Of a stretch of DNA of 64,000 nucleotides, positions 1 to 7,878 are shown one piece after another; position 1 is the first letter of the stretch; the number at the start of each line of letters is the position of its first letter. The stretch lies in contig NZ_FNFN01000002.1 of the NCBI RefSeq assembly GCF_900101045.1, positions 496,001 to 560,000 on the forward strand. The letters are read 5' to 3'. The notes under the pieces were generated by a model. The model was not told the origin of the DNA. It saw nothing but the letters and a program-made list of their open reading frames with translations, and ran no database searches. The DNA is from Nocardioides sp. YR527 (GTDB lineage Bacteria > Actinomycetota > Actinomycetes > Propionibacteriales > Nocardioidaceae). Made by a program: the position numbers and the translations under genes.

Positions 1-57
1 AAATCCGAGGATGGCGAGGGCGATAAGACGGGTCGAGCGACCCGGACGGGGAGACAT
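1..57 (-). CDS. Exported/membrane protein, N-terminal fragment
   Basis: Only the first 19 codons lie in the window, reading off the left edge from an ATG at 57. The peptide starts MSPRPGRSTRLIALAILGF: an Arg-rich N-region followed by a hydrophobic run, so a signal peptide or first membrane segment is likely. A TAGGGT hexamer on the minus strand (125-130) could be its -10 box. The product cannot be named from this fragment. Confidence 0.55.
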   Translation of the reverse strand, partial: MSPRPGRSTRLIALAILGF

Positions 58-171
58 CTGGAGAACCTGCCTGGGGGAAGGCACGAGGCGTGCCGGTCGA
101 CGCTGACGAACGTTCAGCGGACGTACCCTAGCGGGCATCCCGCCGGTGGCTGCCCGGGGTCGGTGCTTGCG

Positions 172-2115
172 TCAGGAGACCAACCAGGCCGCGTACGCAT
201 CGAAGGAGTAGGGCCGGCCGAGGAAGTCGGCGACCAGGTCGGCGGCGTCCTTCTCGCCACCGCGGGCGAGCACGAGGTCGCGGTAGCGGCCCGCCACCTC
301 GGGGTCGAACAGGTTGTCGCGGTCGAAGGCGCTGAACAGGTCCTTCGCGATGACCAGCGACCACATGTAGGTGTAGTAGGCCGACGAGTAGCCGCCCAGG
401 TGGCCGAAGCTGGCGAAGAAGTGGGTGCCCTCGAGGTAGGGGTAGGGAGAGTAGGCGGCCTGGAGCTCCTCGAGCCGCTTGGTCAGGTCGTCGGGCTGCT
501 CCTTGTGGAACCAGTAGGAGATCGCGGCGTAGAACATCTGCTGCCGTGCGTGGTAGCCCTTGCCGAAGTCGTCCGCGGCACGCATCCGGGCGACCAGGTC
601 GGCCGGGATCGGCTCGCCGGCCGCGTTCGTGGCGAAGGTCTGGAGTACGTCGGCGTCCCAGGCCCACTCCTCGAGCATCTGGCTCGGCGCCTCGACGAAG
701 TCCCACTCCGTCGCGACCCCGGAGAAGCGCGCCCACTCGCCCTGTCCGCCCAGCACGTGGTGGATCAGGTGGCCGAACTCGTGGAAGAGGGTGACCACGT
801 GGTCGTGCTCCATCAGGCCACGGGAGAAGTTGCAGACCAGCACGCCCTCGGGGAGCTGCCGGCCCTTCACGCCGGGGGCGAGGTCGAACTGCGCGGCGTG
901 CTTGTACTTGCCCTCGCGGGGGTGCAGATCGAGAAAGATCCGGCCGAGGGGCTCGTCGCCGTCCTGCCGATAGACGTCGAAGGCGCTCACGTCCTCGTGC
1001 CAGGTGACGACGTCGGAGACCGGCTCGTAGCGCAGCCCGAAGAGCCGGCCGGTGACGTCCAGCAGCCCCTGGTGCACCTTCGCGAAGTCGAAGAACGTAC
1101 GCACCACCTGGCTGTCGACGTCGTACTTCTCCTGCCGCACCAGCTCCTCGTAGTAGAGCGCGTCGGCGGCCGAGACCGCGCTGGCGCCGCCCCCGGAAAT
1201 GGGTGCAGTGTCGCGGTCGTAGCGGTCGAGGAGCACCTCGAGGTCACGCTTCATCCGCCCCTCGGCGGCACCGGCGATCTTGTCGATGAACTCCGGGATC
1301 GCCGGTCCCTCGCCGATCATCTTCACCGCGGCGTCGAACGCCGGCCAGTCCTCGTAGCCGACCAGGTTGGCCAGCTCGTGACGCAGCGCGAACATCTCCT
1401 TCAGGACCGCTTCGTTGTGCGGCCAGCCGCGCTCGAGCCCGGCCACGGTGACGGCGCGACGGATCGCGGGATCCTTCACGAACATCCGAGCGGGAAGCGC
1501 GTCGGGGTAGTCGGTGGTGATCTCCACCAGCCCCTTGTCGTTGACCGGGTGCGCCTCCAGCCAGTCGGCGGGCATCCCGTCCAGCTGTTCGGGTGTGGCC
1601 AGGGTGATGCGTACGTCGTCCCGGGCCACCCGGGAGAACTCGAGGTTGAGCTCGGTGAGCCGTTCGTTGATCTTCGTGAGCCGGGACCGGGTGGCGTCGT
1701 CGCGGTCGACACCGGCACGGGCGAAGTCCTGCAGCGTCTTCGCCAGGAGCCGCTCGGCCAGCGGGTCGAGCGCCTCGGTCTGCTCCGTGGGGAGGTCGGC
1801 GAAGACGCGGTAGAGGGCCTGGTCCTGGGTGAGCTCGGTGCGCAGCCGGTCGACCTCGACCTCGGTGTCCTCGCACGCCGTACGGACCGCCTCGACAGGG
1901 TGAACGTTGGCGAGCAGCCCGGCGAGGCCACCGAGCGAGCCGAGCTCGAGGGAGAGCTCGTCCCAGGCCCTCAGCACCTCGATCGCCTCGCTCGGCGGCG
2001 CGGTCCGCAGCTGCTCGGCCAGCTCCCGCACATGGGTCAGCGTCGTGGACGTACGCTCCTTGACCCAGCTCTCCGCGGCGTCGGTCTCGGGCAGGGCAAG
2101 CGGCTCTGGCGTCAT
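172..2115 (-). CDS. M3 family zinc oligopeptidase
   Basis: A 647-residue cytosolic zinc metallopeptidase of the thimet oligopeptidase/peptidyl-dipeptidase (M3) family, which trims short peptides. The signature LFHEFGHLIHH sits near residue 443: the two His bind zinc, the Glu between them is catalytic, and the third ligand Glu should lie in the following helix around EAPSQMLEEW. Length (about 650-700) and the helical N-terminal half are normal for the family, and there is no signal peptide. It appears monocistronic, with small hairpins at 80-94 and 131-143 beyond its stop. Dcp-type and OpdA/PrlC-type members cannot be separated by eye. Confidence 0.93.
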   Translation of the reverse strand: MTPEPLALPETDAAESWVKERTSTTLTHVRELAEQLRTAPPSEAIEVLRAWDELSLELGSLGGLAGLLANVHPVEAVRTACEDTEVEVDRLRTELTQDQALYRVFADLPTEQTEALDPLAERLLAKTLQDFARAGVDRDDATRSRLTKINERLTELNLEFSRVARDDVRITLATPEQLDGMPADWLEAHPVNDKGLVEITTDYPDALPARMFVKDPAIRRAVTVAGLERGWPHNEAVLKEMFALRHELANLVGYEDWPAFDAAVKMIGEGPAIPEFIDKIAGAAEGRMKRDLEVLLDRYDRDTAPISGGGASAVSAADALYYEELVRQEKYDVDSQVVRTFFDFAKVHQGLLDVTGRLFGLRYEPVSDVVTWHEDVSAFDVYRQDGDEPLGRIFLDLHPREGKYKHAAQFDLAPGVKGRQLPEGVLVCNFSRGLMEHDHVVTLFHEFGHLIHHVLGGQGEWARFSGVATEWDFVEAPSQMLEEWAWDADVLQTFATNAAGEPIPADLVARMRAADDFGKGYHARQQMFYAAISYWFHKEQPDDLTKRLEELQAAYSPYPYLEGTHFFASFGHLGGYSSAYYTYMWSLVIAKDLFSAFDRDNLFDPEVAGRYRDLVLARGGEKDAADLVADFLGRPYSFDAYAAWLVS

Positions 2116-2183
2116 GCGGCAAGCCTGCCACGACCTGAAACGCTACGCCGCCGAGATTCGGCGAAGCGTTCCAGGTGCGATGC

Positions 2184-2546
2184 TCACTCCTCCGTCGGGA
2201 AGATGTTGGGGAACCGGTGAACCTCCTGCGGCCAGTCGAGCGCGACCGTCAGCCGACCCGCCCAGTGGCGCGCTGCGTCCTCGTCGGGGGCTTCGATGAC
2301 GCAGAAGCCACCGAGGTGCTCCTTGGTCTCGACGTACGGGCCGTCGGTGAAGACCGGCTCGCCGTCCTTGGCCTCGACGTTGAAGAGCGCGGTCGAGGCG
2401 TCGAGGGCTCCGTTGCCGTAGACGTAGACGCCTGCGGACTTCATCTCCTCGATCACCGCCATCGAGGTGTCGCGCTTCCGCTCGAGCTCCTCCATCGTGT
2501 GCTCGGGAACCCACTCGTCGTTGAACACGATCAGGTATTCGGGCAT
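2184..2546 (-). CDS. YciI/DGPF-family protein, ECF42-associated (second copy)
   Basis: A 120-residue single-domain protein of the YciI-like/DGPF family (ferredoxin-like fold, biochemical role uncertain). The family hallmark appears as TDGPYVETKEHLGGF near residues 68-82, followed by the typical VIEAPDEDAA strand-helix. The ATG at 2546 has a well-placed AGGAGA ribosome site. It lies downstream of the ECF42 sigma gene on the same strand, separated by 98 bases that carry a promoter motif at 2599-2626, so it probably has its own sigma-dependent transcript. DGPF proteins are the standard genomic partners of ECF42 sigma factors; a direct function has not been fixed for the family. Confidence 0.88.
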   Translation of the reverse strand: MPEYLIVFNDEWVPEHTMEELERKRDTSMAVIEEMKSAGVYVYGNGALDASTALFNVEAKDGEPVFTDGPYVETKEHLGGFCVIEAPDEDAARHWAGRLTVALDWPQEVHRFPNIFPTEE

Positions 2547-2598
2547 GCGTATCGTCTCCTCGCCTCACGGGCGGTCCGGTGACCGCCGCTCACTCCTT

Positions 2599-2626
2599 CT
2601 ACGAACACACCTGCCTCGATCCGACA
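2599..2626 (-). promoter_or_regulatory. Probable ECF42-dependent promoter
   Basis: On the minus strand TGTCGGATCG (2626-2617), ten bases, then GTTCGTAG (2606-2599), 52 bases before the ATG at 2546. The same two blocks with the same ten-base spacer stand before the other DGPF gene (4353-4326). The -35-like TGTCGG resembles the TGTCGA element I recall for ECF42 targets. An A/T-rich GAAATTTCG-like patch lies just upstream in both. Confidence 0.7.
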
Positions 2627-2644
2627 GCCTCGGACGAAATTCCG

Positions 2645-3892
2645 TCAAGTACGTCCGAGCTGGTCCCTGCGCCTGGTCAGCAGCGCGACCTCGGCGGCGT
2701 TCTCGGCGAGCTCGATGGCCTTGTCGTAGGCCGCGCGGGACTCACCGCTGCGGCCGAGGCGGCGCAGCAGGTCGGCGCGGGTGGCGTGGAAGGCGTGGTA
2801 GTCGTCCAGGCTGGACCCCAGGTGCCGATCGATCTCGGCGAGCGCGACCTCGGGCCCGTCCAGCTCGGCGACGGCGATCGCGCGGTTGAGCCGGACGATG
2901 GGAGAGCCGTCGACCCGGATCATCTGGTCGTAGAGCGCGACGATCTGGGACCAGTCGGTGTCGCGGGCGTCGCGCACGGAGGTGTGGACCGCGTTGATGG
3001 CGGCCAGGATCTGGTAGCGACCGGGCCGCGGACCACCGTTCGCGACGACGCCGAGCCGCTCGCGCACCAGCGCATGACCCTCGGCGATCAGCGCGAGATC
3101 CCACGAGCCGCGGTCCTGCTCGTCGAGCCGGACCAGCTCGCCGGTCGCCGAGATCCGAGCCGTACGCCGCGCCTCGATCAACAGCATCAGGGCCAGCAGG
3201 CCGGCGACCTCGCCGTCGTCGGGGAGCAGCGCTCGGACCAGGCGGGTCAGTCGGATGGCCTCGAGGGTCAGGTCGCCGCGTACGGGATTCTCGTGGTCGC
3301 CGGAGGAGAGGTAGCCCTCGTTGAAGACCAGGAAGAGGACGGCCAGGACGCCCGAGACGCGCTCGGGGAGGTCGGCCGCCTCGGGGACCCGGTAAGGGAT
3401 GTGGGCCGCCTTGATCTTGGTCTTCGCGCGGGTGATCCGCTGGCCCATCGTGGTCTCCTGGACCAGGAAGGCCTTCGCGATCTCGGGCACGGTCAGGCCA
3501 CCGACCATCCGCAGCGTCAGCGCGATCCGCGCCTCGGGCGCGAGCGCGGGGTGGCAGCAGGTGAACAGCAGTCGGAGCCGGTCGTCCTCGATCGCGCCGA
3601 GAGGCTCGTGCGGGGTGTCATCGTGCATCGCGACGGCCTCCTTCTGCTTGTCGTCACGCTTGGACTCGCGGCGGATCCGGTCGATCGCGCGGCGGTTGGC
3701 GGTGGTGGTGAGCCAGGCGCCCGGGTTGGGGGGTACGCCATCGAGCGGCCAACGCTCGACTGCGACCGTGAACGCCTCGGCCGCGGCATCCTCGGCGATG
3801 TCGAGGTCGCCGAAGCGCCTGGCGAGGCTGGCGACCACCCGTGCCCACTCCTCGTGGTGGGCCCGGGTGATCGCCTCGTCAATATCCGTCAA
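2645..3892 (-). CDS. RNA polymerase ECF sigma factor, ECF42 group (DUF6596)
   Basis: A 415-residue extracytoplasmic-function sigma factor with an N-terminal sigma2 domain (about 1-80: AEDAAAEAFTVAVERWP, then GAWLTTTANRRAIDRIRR), a sigma4 helix-turn-helix (about 120-175: LTVPEIAKAFLVQETTMGQR) and a long C-terminal extension rich in TPR-like helices. The extension is the feature that separates ECF42 from simple ECFs and substitutes for a classical anti-sigma partner. I place the start at TTG 3892, seven bases after the stop of the upstream DGPF gene, because the sigma2 homology begins there; the open frame continues upstream only as low-quality shadow sequence. It is probably cotranscribed with the DGPF gene before it. 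Confidence 0.9.
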   Translation of the reverse strand: MTDIDEAITRAHHEEWARVVASLARRFGDLDIAEDAAAEAFTVAVERWPLDGVPPNPGAWLTTTANRRAIDRIRRESKRDDKQKEAVAMHDDTPHEPLGAIEDDRLRLLFTCCHPALAPEARIALTLRMVGGLTVPEIAKAFLVQETTMGQRITRAKTKIKAAHIPYRVPEAADLPERVSGVLAVLFLVFNEGYLSSGDHENPVRGDLTLEAIRLTRLVRALLPDDGEVAGLLALMLLIEARRTARISATGELVRLDEQDRGSWDLALIAEGHALVRERLGVVANGGPRPGRYQILAAINAVHTSVRDARDTDWSQIVALYDQMIRVDGSPIVRLNRAIAVAELDGPEVALAEIDRHLGSSLDDYHAFHATRADLLRRLGRSGESRAAYDKAIELAENAAEVALLTRRRDQLGRT

Positions 3893-3899
3893 CGGTGGT

Positions 3900-4274
3900 T
3901 CACGCCTCGGGGCCGGTCTGCATCGGGCGCACCTCGACCTTGCCGAGGCAGGCCGCGGAGGCCTCGCCGGCCAGCTTGAGCGCGACGTCGAGGTCGGGGA
4001 CGTCGATGATCCAGAAGCCGGCCATGTACTCCTTGGCCTCTGCGTAGGGGCCGTCGGTGATGACCGGCTTGTCTCCCATGCCGTCGACGACGGTGGCGGT
4101 CTTCGCGGCATCGAGACCGTCGGCGAAGACGAAGTAGCCCTCCGCCTGGAGCTTGTCGTTGAACTTCCCGGTCGCCTCGAACGAGGCCATCATCTCCTCC
4201 GGCGAGGCGTAGCCGTAGTTCTCCTTCTCGTAGTCCGAGTCGGGACCCCAGACGGACATCAGGTACTTGGCCAT
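3900..4274 (-). CDS. YciI/DGPF-family protein, ECF42-associated (first copy)
   Basis: A 124-residue YciI/DGPF protein with the motif ITDGPYAEAKEYMAGFW in the middle and a DVPDLDVALKLA segment after it. The ATG at 4274 is chosen over the GTG at 4283 because AAAGGAG sits eight bases before it, while for the GTG the site would overlap the start codon. It is first in a unit with the ECF42 sigma gene (seven-base gap) and paralogous to the DGPF gene at 2184-2546. A promoter motif of the ECF42 type lies 51 bases upstream. It is likely a target and physical or functional partner of the sigma factor; the family's chemistry is unknown. Confidence 0.88.
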   Translation of the reverse strand: MAKYLMSVWGPDSDYEKENYGYASPEEMMASFEATGKFNDKLQAEGYFVFADGLDAAKTATVVDGMGDKPVITDGPYAEAKEYMAGFWIIDVPDLDVALKLAGEASAACLGKVEVRPMQTGPEA

Positions 4275-4325
4275 GGTGCTCACTCCTTTGTGTCGGACGG
4301 CCTCGGTGGCCGCCTCTCACCCTTG

Positions 4326-4353
4326 CTACGAACGTCTACACCCCGATCCGACA
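4326..4353 (-). promoter_or_regulatory. Probable ECF42-dependent promoter (autoregulatory)
   Basis: Minus strand TGTCGGATCG (4353-4344), ten bases, GTTCGTAG (4333-4326), 51 bases before the ATG at 4274. It is block-for-block the same as 2626-2599, including the spacer length. Because the DGPF-sigma unit follows, this would make the sigma factor autoregulatory. Confidence 0.7.
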
Positions 4354-4390
4354 CCTCTCTTCGGAATTTCTCCAGGTAAATTCATTCCTT

Positions 4391-4428
4391 TAGCATCGGT
4401 AACCATGTCGACGACCGCACAGCGATGA
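4391..4428 (+). promoter_or_regulatory. -10 element plus leaderless seven-codon upstream ORF
   Basis: TAGCAT (4391-4396) fits an actinobacterial -10 box. Eight bases later an ATG (4405) opens a seven-codon frame, M-S-T-T-A-Q-R, whose TGA stop (4426-4428) overlaps the ATG of the MFS gene (4425). The MFS ATG has no ribosome-binding site of its own, so it is probably translated by coupling from this leaderless leader peptide. Confidence 0.5.
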
Positions 4429-5762
4429 GCATCACCGCCAAGCTCAAGGGTGCCGTCGCGGACACCCGCCCCCTCCAGGATCCGCACTTCCGGCGCCTGT
4501 GGATCGCCGGGATCATCACCATGATCGGCGCGCAGCTGACCGTTGTAGCGGTGCCGGCCCAGATCTATGCGGACACCGGCTCCTCGGCGTACGTCGGGCT
4601 GACGGGTGTCTTCGGGCTGGTCCCGCTGATCGTCTTCGGCCTCTACGGCGGCGCGCTCGCGGACCACTTCGACCGGCGCACGATCCTGATGGTCTCGACC
4701 ATCGGGCTGATCGGCACCAGTGCGCTCTTCTGGCTCCAGTCCGCGCTCGGCAACACCAACGTCTGGCTGCTGCTGTGCCTCTTCTCGGTGCAGCAGGCCT
4801 TCTTCGCGGTCAACTCGCCGACCCGGAACTCGCTGCTGCCCAAGATCCTGCCCGCCCACCTGCTCCCGGCCGCCAACTCGCTGCAGATGACGGTCTTCCA
4901 GGCGGGTGCCATCGCGGGACCGCTGGTCGCCGGCGTGATGCTGCCGTTCACCGGGTTCACCTGGCTGTACGCCATCGACACCGTCACCCTCTTCGCGACG
5001 CTCTACGCGGTCGTGCTGCTGCCGAGGCTCCCCGTCGAGGGCGCGGTCGCGAAGGTCCCCGGGCTCCGTTCGGTGTGGGACGGGTTCGCCTACCTGCGGC
5101 ATCAGCCGGTGCTGATGATGAGCTTCGTGGTCGACCTGATCGCGATGGTCTTCGCGATGCCACGGGCGCTGTTCCCGCAGATCGCGCACGAGTCCTTCGG
5201 CGGCCCCTCGGACGGCGGGATCGCGTTCGCGCTGCTCTTCGCGGCCATCCCGGCGGGGGCGGTGATCGGTGGCATCTTCTCCGGCTGGGTCTCGCGGATC
5301 GAGGCCCAGGGGCGCGTGGTCATCTGGTGCATCGCCGTGTGGGCCCTCGGGATCACCCTGTTCGGGCTCACCGTCGGGTTCGCGGATCTCGCTGTGGACA
5401 AGCGCACCACGATGCTGATGCTGGGCCTCGCCGTGTTCTTCATGATGGTCGCCGGCGCCGCCGACGTGGCCTCCGCGGCCATCCGGATGTCGATCCTGCA
5501 GTCGGCGGCCGACGACAACGTACGCGGCCGGCTGCAGGGGGTCTTCACGGTGGTCGTCGCGGGTGGCCCGCGGGTGGCCGACGTCCTGCACGGAGGCGCG
5601 GCGGCCGTGGTCGGCACTGCGATCGCGACCACCGGTGGTGGCCTGCTCAACCTCCTCGGGATCGCGCTGTGCGCGCTACTCGTCCCGAGCTTCCTCGCCT
5701 ACCGGGTCAACCGGAGCGCTCCCGCCGAGAACACTGTCCTCGACCACGAAGGCTCGAAGTAG
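4425..5762 (+). CDS. MFS exporter, EntS/MFS_3 type
   Basis: A 445-residue integral membrane transporter with about twelve hydrophobic segments. It belongs to the EntS-like branch: the N-terminus RPLQDPHFRRLWIAG and the loop-2/3 motif GALADHFDRRTILM are typical. Substrate unknown; relatives export siderophores or drugs by proton antiport. The ATG at 4425 lacks a Shine-Dalgarno sequence and overlaps the stop of a tiny leader frame. Its last 87 bases overlap the 3' end of the convergent hydrolase gene. It diverges from the ECF42 unit, which leaves open shared stress control. Confidence 0.88.
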   Translation: MSITAKLKGAVADTRPLQDPHFRRLWIAGIITMIGAQLTVVAVPAQIYADTGSSAYVGLTGVFGLVPLIVFGLYGGALADHFDRRTILMVSTIGLIGTSALFWLQSALGNTNVWLLLCLFSVQQAFFAVNSPTRNSLLPKILPAHLLPAANSLQMTVFQAGAIAGPLVAGVMLPFTGFTWLYAIDTVTLFATLYAVVLLPRLPVEGAVAKVPGLRSVWDGFAYLRHQPVLMMSFVVDLIAMVFAMPRALFPQIAHESFGGPSDGGIAFALLFAAIPAGAVIGGIFSGWVSRIEAQGRVVIWCIAVWALGITLFGLTVGFADLAVDKRTTMLMLGLAVFFMMVAGAADVASAAIRMSILQSAADDNVRGRLQGVFTVVVAGGPRVADVLHGGAAAVVGTAIATTGGGLLNLLGIALCALLVPSFLAYRVNRSAPAENTVLDHEGSK

Positions 5763-6572
5763 GTCCGCGAGCAGCTCGGGCTGGTCGATCGGCACCAGCG
5801 TCGAGGAGTCCTTGACGATCTCCAGCCGCGCGTCGGGATAGTGCGCGGCCAGGCGCGGGCCGTGCTCGGCGGGCATCATCGTGTCCTGGTCGGCCCAGAC
5901 CACCAGCACCGGCTTGGTGAACTTCTGCTGCCCCTCGGCCAGCTCGAGCAGCTCGTCGCGACCAGGTGCGCCGCCGGCGAACTTGATGAAGTCGCGGCGG
6001 ATCGCCCGGTCGGTCAGCGCCGGCGCGAACCAGCCGTGAACGAGGTCGTCGTAGAGGTGGTAGCTCTTGTCGACCGACATCCCGCCGTAGCCGGAGCTCA
6101 TCTGCCGGAAGCTCTCCATGCGGAACAGCTGCAGCGCGGCGGTGAACAGCGGCGGCATCTTCGAGAGCACCGCCAGCGGCCTCGCCGCCTTGGGCGGGTA
6201 GTTGTCGAAGGCCTCGCACGCCACCAGCGCCAGCCGCGCGATGCGGTCGGTGCGGTCGGCGTTGATCAGGAACTGGCCACCGCCCCAGTCGTTGAGGACC
6301 AGGGTGACGTCGTGGAGGTCGAGCGCGTCGAGGAAGTCGCCGAGGATGCTCGCCACACCCTGCTGGCTGAGGTCCGCGTCGGGCCGCATCGGCTGCCGGT
6401 GACCGCCCAGCGGGAGCGTGGGCCGGATCACCCGGAAGCCACCCAGGTAGGGCAGCGCACGGCGCCACACACGGCCGTCCATCGGCACTCCATGGAGGAG
6501 TACGAGGACAGGTCCGTCACCGCCGGTATCCTCGAAATCGATCGGACCGGCCGACAGCTCGACGCTGGGCAT
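5676..6572 (-). CDS. Alpha/beta hydrolase with Asp nucleophile (dehalogenase/epoxide-hydrolase type)
   Basis: A 298-residue alpha/beta-hydrolase-fold enzyme. The oxyanion-hole motif LLHGVPMDGRVW is near residue 28. The nucleophile elbow reads LNDWGGG near residue 95: Asp stands where lipases have Ser, as in haloalkane dehalogenases and epoxide hydrolases (HDWGG). A cap region follows, then VVWADQDTMMP with the probable acid. The C-terminal His region is unusual: VPIDQPELLADLL shows no clear His, so the charge relay may be altered. The last 29 codons overlap the convergent MFS gene and may be a non-homologous tail. Substrate unknown. Confidence 0.82.
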   Translation of the reverse strand: MPSVELSAGPIDFEDTGGDGPVLVLLHGVPMDGRVWRRALPYLGGFRVIRPTLPLGGHRQPMRPDADLSQQGVASILGDFLDALDLHDVTLVLNDWGGGQFLINADRTDRIARLALVACEAFDNYPPKAARPLAVLSKMPPLFTAALQLFRMESFRQMSSGYGGMSVDKSYHLYDDLVHGWFAPALTDRAIRRDFIKFAGGAPGRDELLELAEGQQKFTKPVLVVWADQDTMMPAEHGPRLAAHYPDARLEIVKDSSTLVPIDQPELLADLLRAFVVEDSVLGGSAPVDPVGEEARDE

Positions 6573-6753
6573 TCAGTGGGCTCCTCGAAGCAATGGCGTG
6601 GGGTGCCCACACCTTGCCCCCAGGGGAACCCCCGTGCAACGGGAATCGCCCAATTCCCTGCGCATCTGGGTATATCGCAGGTCTTAGGTCCCTGAGCCGC
6701 TAGGGCCGTCTTATACGCCCCAGGGCTTCTGGTCGAGTCCGACGGGATCGGGC

Positions 6754-7878
6754 TCAGAGTCCGACGGGCAGGTCCTCCGCGGCGGCGAACGCCTCGATCC
6801 CCTTGGCCGGGCCCCGCTCGTCGATCGTCTCGATGAGAGCGGCGAGGTCGTCGCGACGGTCCTGCGAGACGAGCCAGGCCATCAGGCGCTGGCCACGCGG
6901 GACGGTGGTCTCCTCGAAGGGGACCCCGGCGTCGTACCAGAACTCCAGGACGGCGCCGCGCAGCAGCGACCAGTAGCGGTCGGGGTCCTCGGTGGTGGGG
7001 TTGACCGACGCCCGGAAGTGCTCCCACATGTCGATCGGGAGGATCTCCGTGCGCAGCGTCCGCATCAGCTTCGACGAGCCCGAGCCGGCCACGAGGTCGA
7101 CGGTCTGGCGCTTGGTGGTGATCCGCTCGAGCAGGTTGGCGATCTGGGCGCGCTTCTGGGTCGCGGAGGACAAGTCGGAGCGGACCCGCCAGTCGTAGAC
7201 GACGTCGGTGAGGATGTCGAAGTTCCTGGCGGCCAGGAACGCCTGGGTCAGGGCCACCTGGTCCTGGTAGCGGGTGCGCTCGGGGAAGGTGATGTCGTTG
7301 TCGGTCCAGAAGGACCGCCGGAAGATCTTGTTCCACACGAACACGTCCGCGAGCATCAGCGGGGCGTCCTCGATCCGGCATCTGAGGCGTGTCCGGGTGT
7401 GGTTGCGGCGCATCAGCGGGGTGACGTACCTCCGCTCCTCGCCGTTCACGAGGGTGACGCGCTCGGCCGAGCCGACGACGAAGTCGGAGCCCGTACGCCG
7501 CAGCGTCTTCACCATCGAGCTCCAGGCGTCACGGGGCAGGATGTCATCGGGGTCGACGAAGGTGAGCAGGTCACCGGTGGTGGCCTCGATCCCGGTGTGA
7601 CGGGCGATGGAGACGCCTGAGTTGGGCTGGGAGATCAGCGTGACCCGGGGGTCCTTGGCGGCGATGCCCTTGACGATCTCGGCCGACCCGTCGGTCGAGC
7701 CGTCGTCGACGACGACCACCTCGAGGGCACAGACCTCGCGCAACGGCTGGTGAAGGATGCTGTCGAGGCTGTCGGCGACATAGTCGGCCACGTTGTAGAC
7801 AGGCACGACGACGCTGAGCAGCCTCGGCTTCCTCCTTCTGAATCCCCCCACGCGCATCAACTCTAATTGGGTGCGCAT
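6754..7878 (-). CDS. Glycosyltransferase family 2 protein
   Basis: A 374-residue GT-A fold glycosyltransferase. The N-terminus carries SVVVPVYNVADYVADSL, then VVVDDGSTDGSAEIV and FVDPDDIL, the last being the metal-binding D-x-D-type site. The C-terminal half is a helical region seen in teichoic-acid and capsule glycosyltransferases. The ATG at 7878 overlaps the TGA of the upstream phosphoesterase (TGATG), so the two are translationally coupled; an in-frame ATG at 7857 is the alternative. The acceptor is unknown; cell-envelope polymer modification is the likely role. Confidence 0.88.
   Translation of the reverse strand: MRTQLELMRVGGFRRRKPRLLSVVVPVYNVADYVADSLDSILHQPLREVCALEVVVVDDGSTDGSAEIVKGIAAKDPRVTLISQPNSGVSIARHTGIEATTGDLLTFVDPDDILPRDAWSSMVKTLRRTGSDFVVGSAERVTLVNGEERRYVTPLMRRNHTRTRLRCRIEDAPLMLADVFVWNKIFRRSFWTDNDITFPERTRYQDQVALTQAFLAARNFDILTDVVYDWRVRSDLSSATQKRAQIANLLERITTKRQTVDLVAGSGSSKLMRTLRTEILPIDMWEHFRASVNPTTEDPDRYWSLLRGAVLEFWYDAGVPFEETTVPRGQRLMAWLVSQDRRDDLAALIETIDERGPAKGIEAFAAAEDLPVGL

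Noticed and set aside
163..2220. A long plus-strand open frame (about 685 codons) opposite the M3 peptidase, and similar long frames opposite most genes
   Set aside because: In very GC-rich DNA the antisense frame of a real gene stays open. Its protein is low-complexity Val/Gly/Arg/Leu/Asp-rich with no domain, while the opposite strand has a textbook metallopeptidase.
2645..4111. Upstream extension of the ECF42 sigma frame to 4111
   Set aside because: The added stretch is Arg/Ser/Pro low-complexity and lies over the DGPF gene; sigma2 homology begins at TTG 3892.
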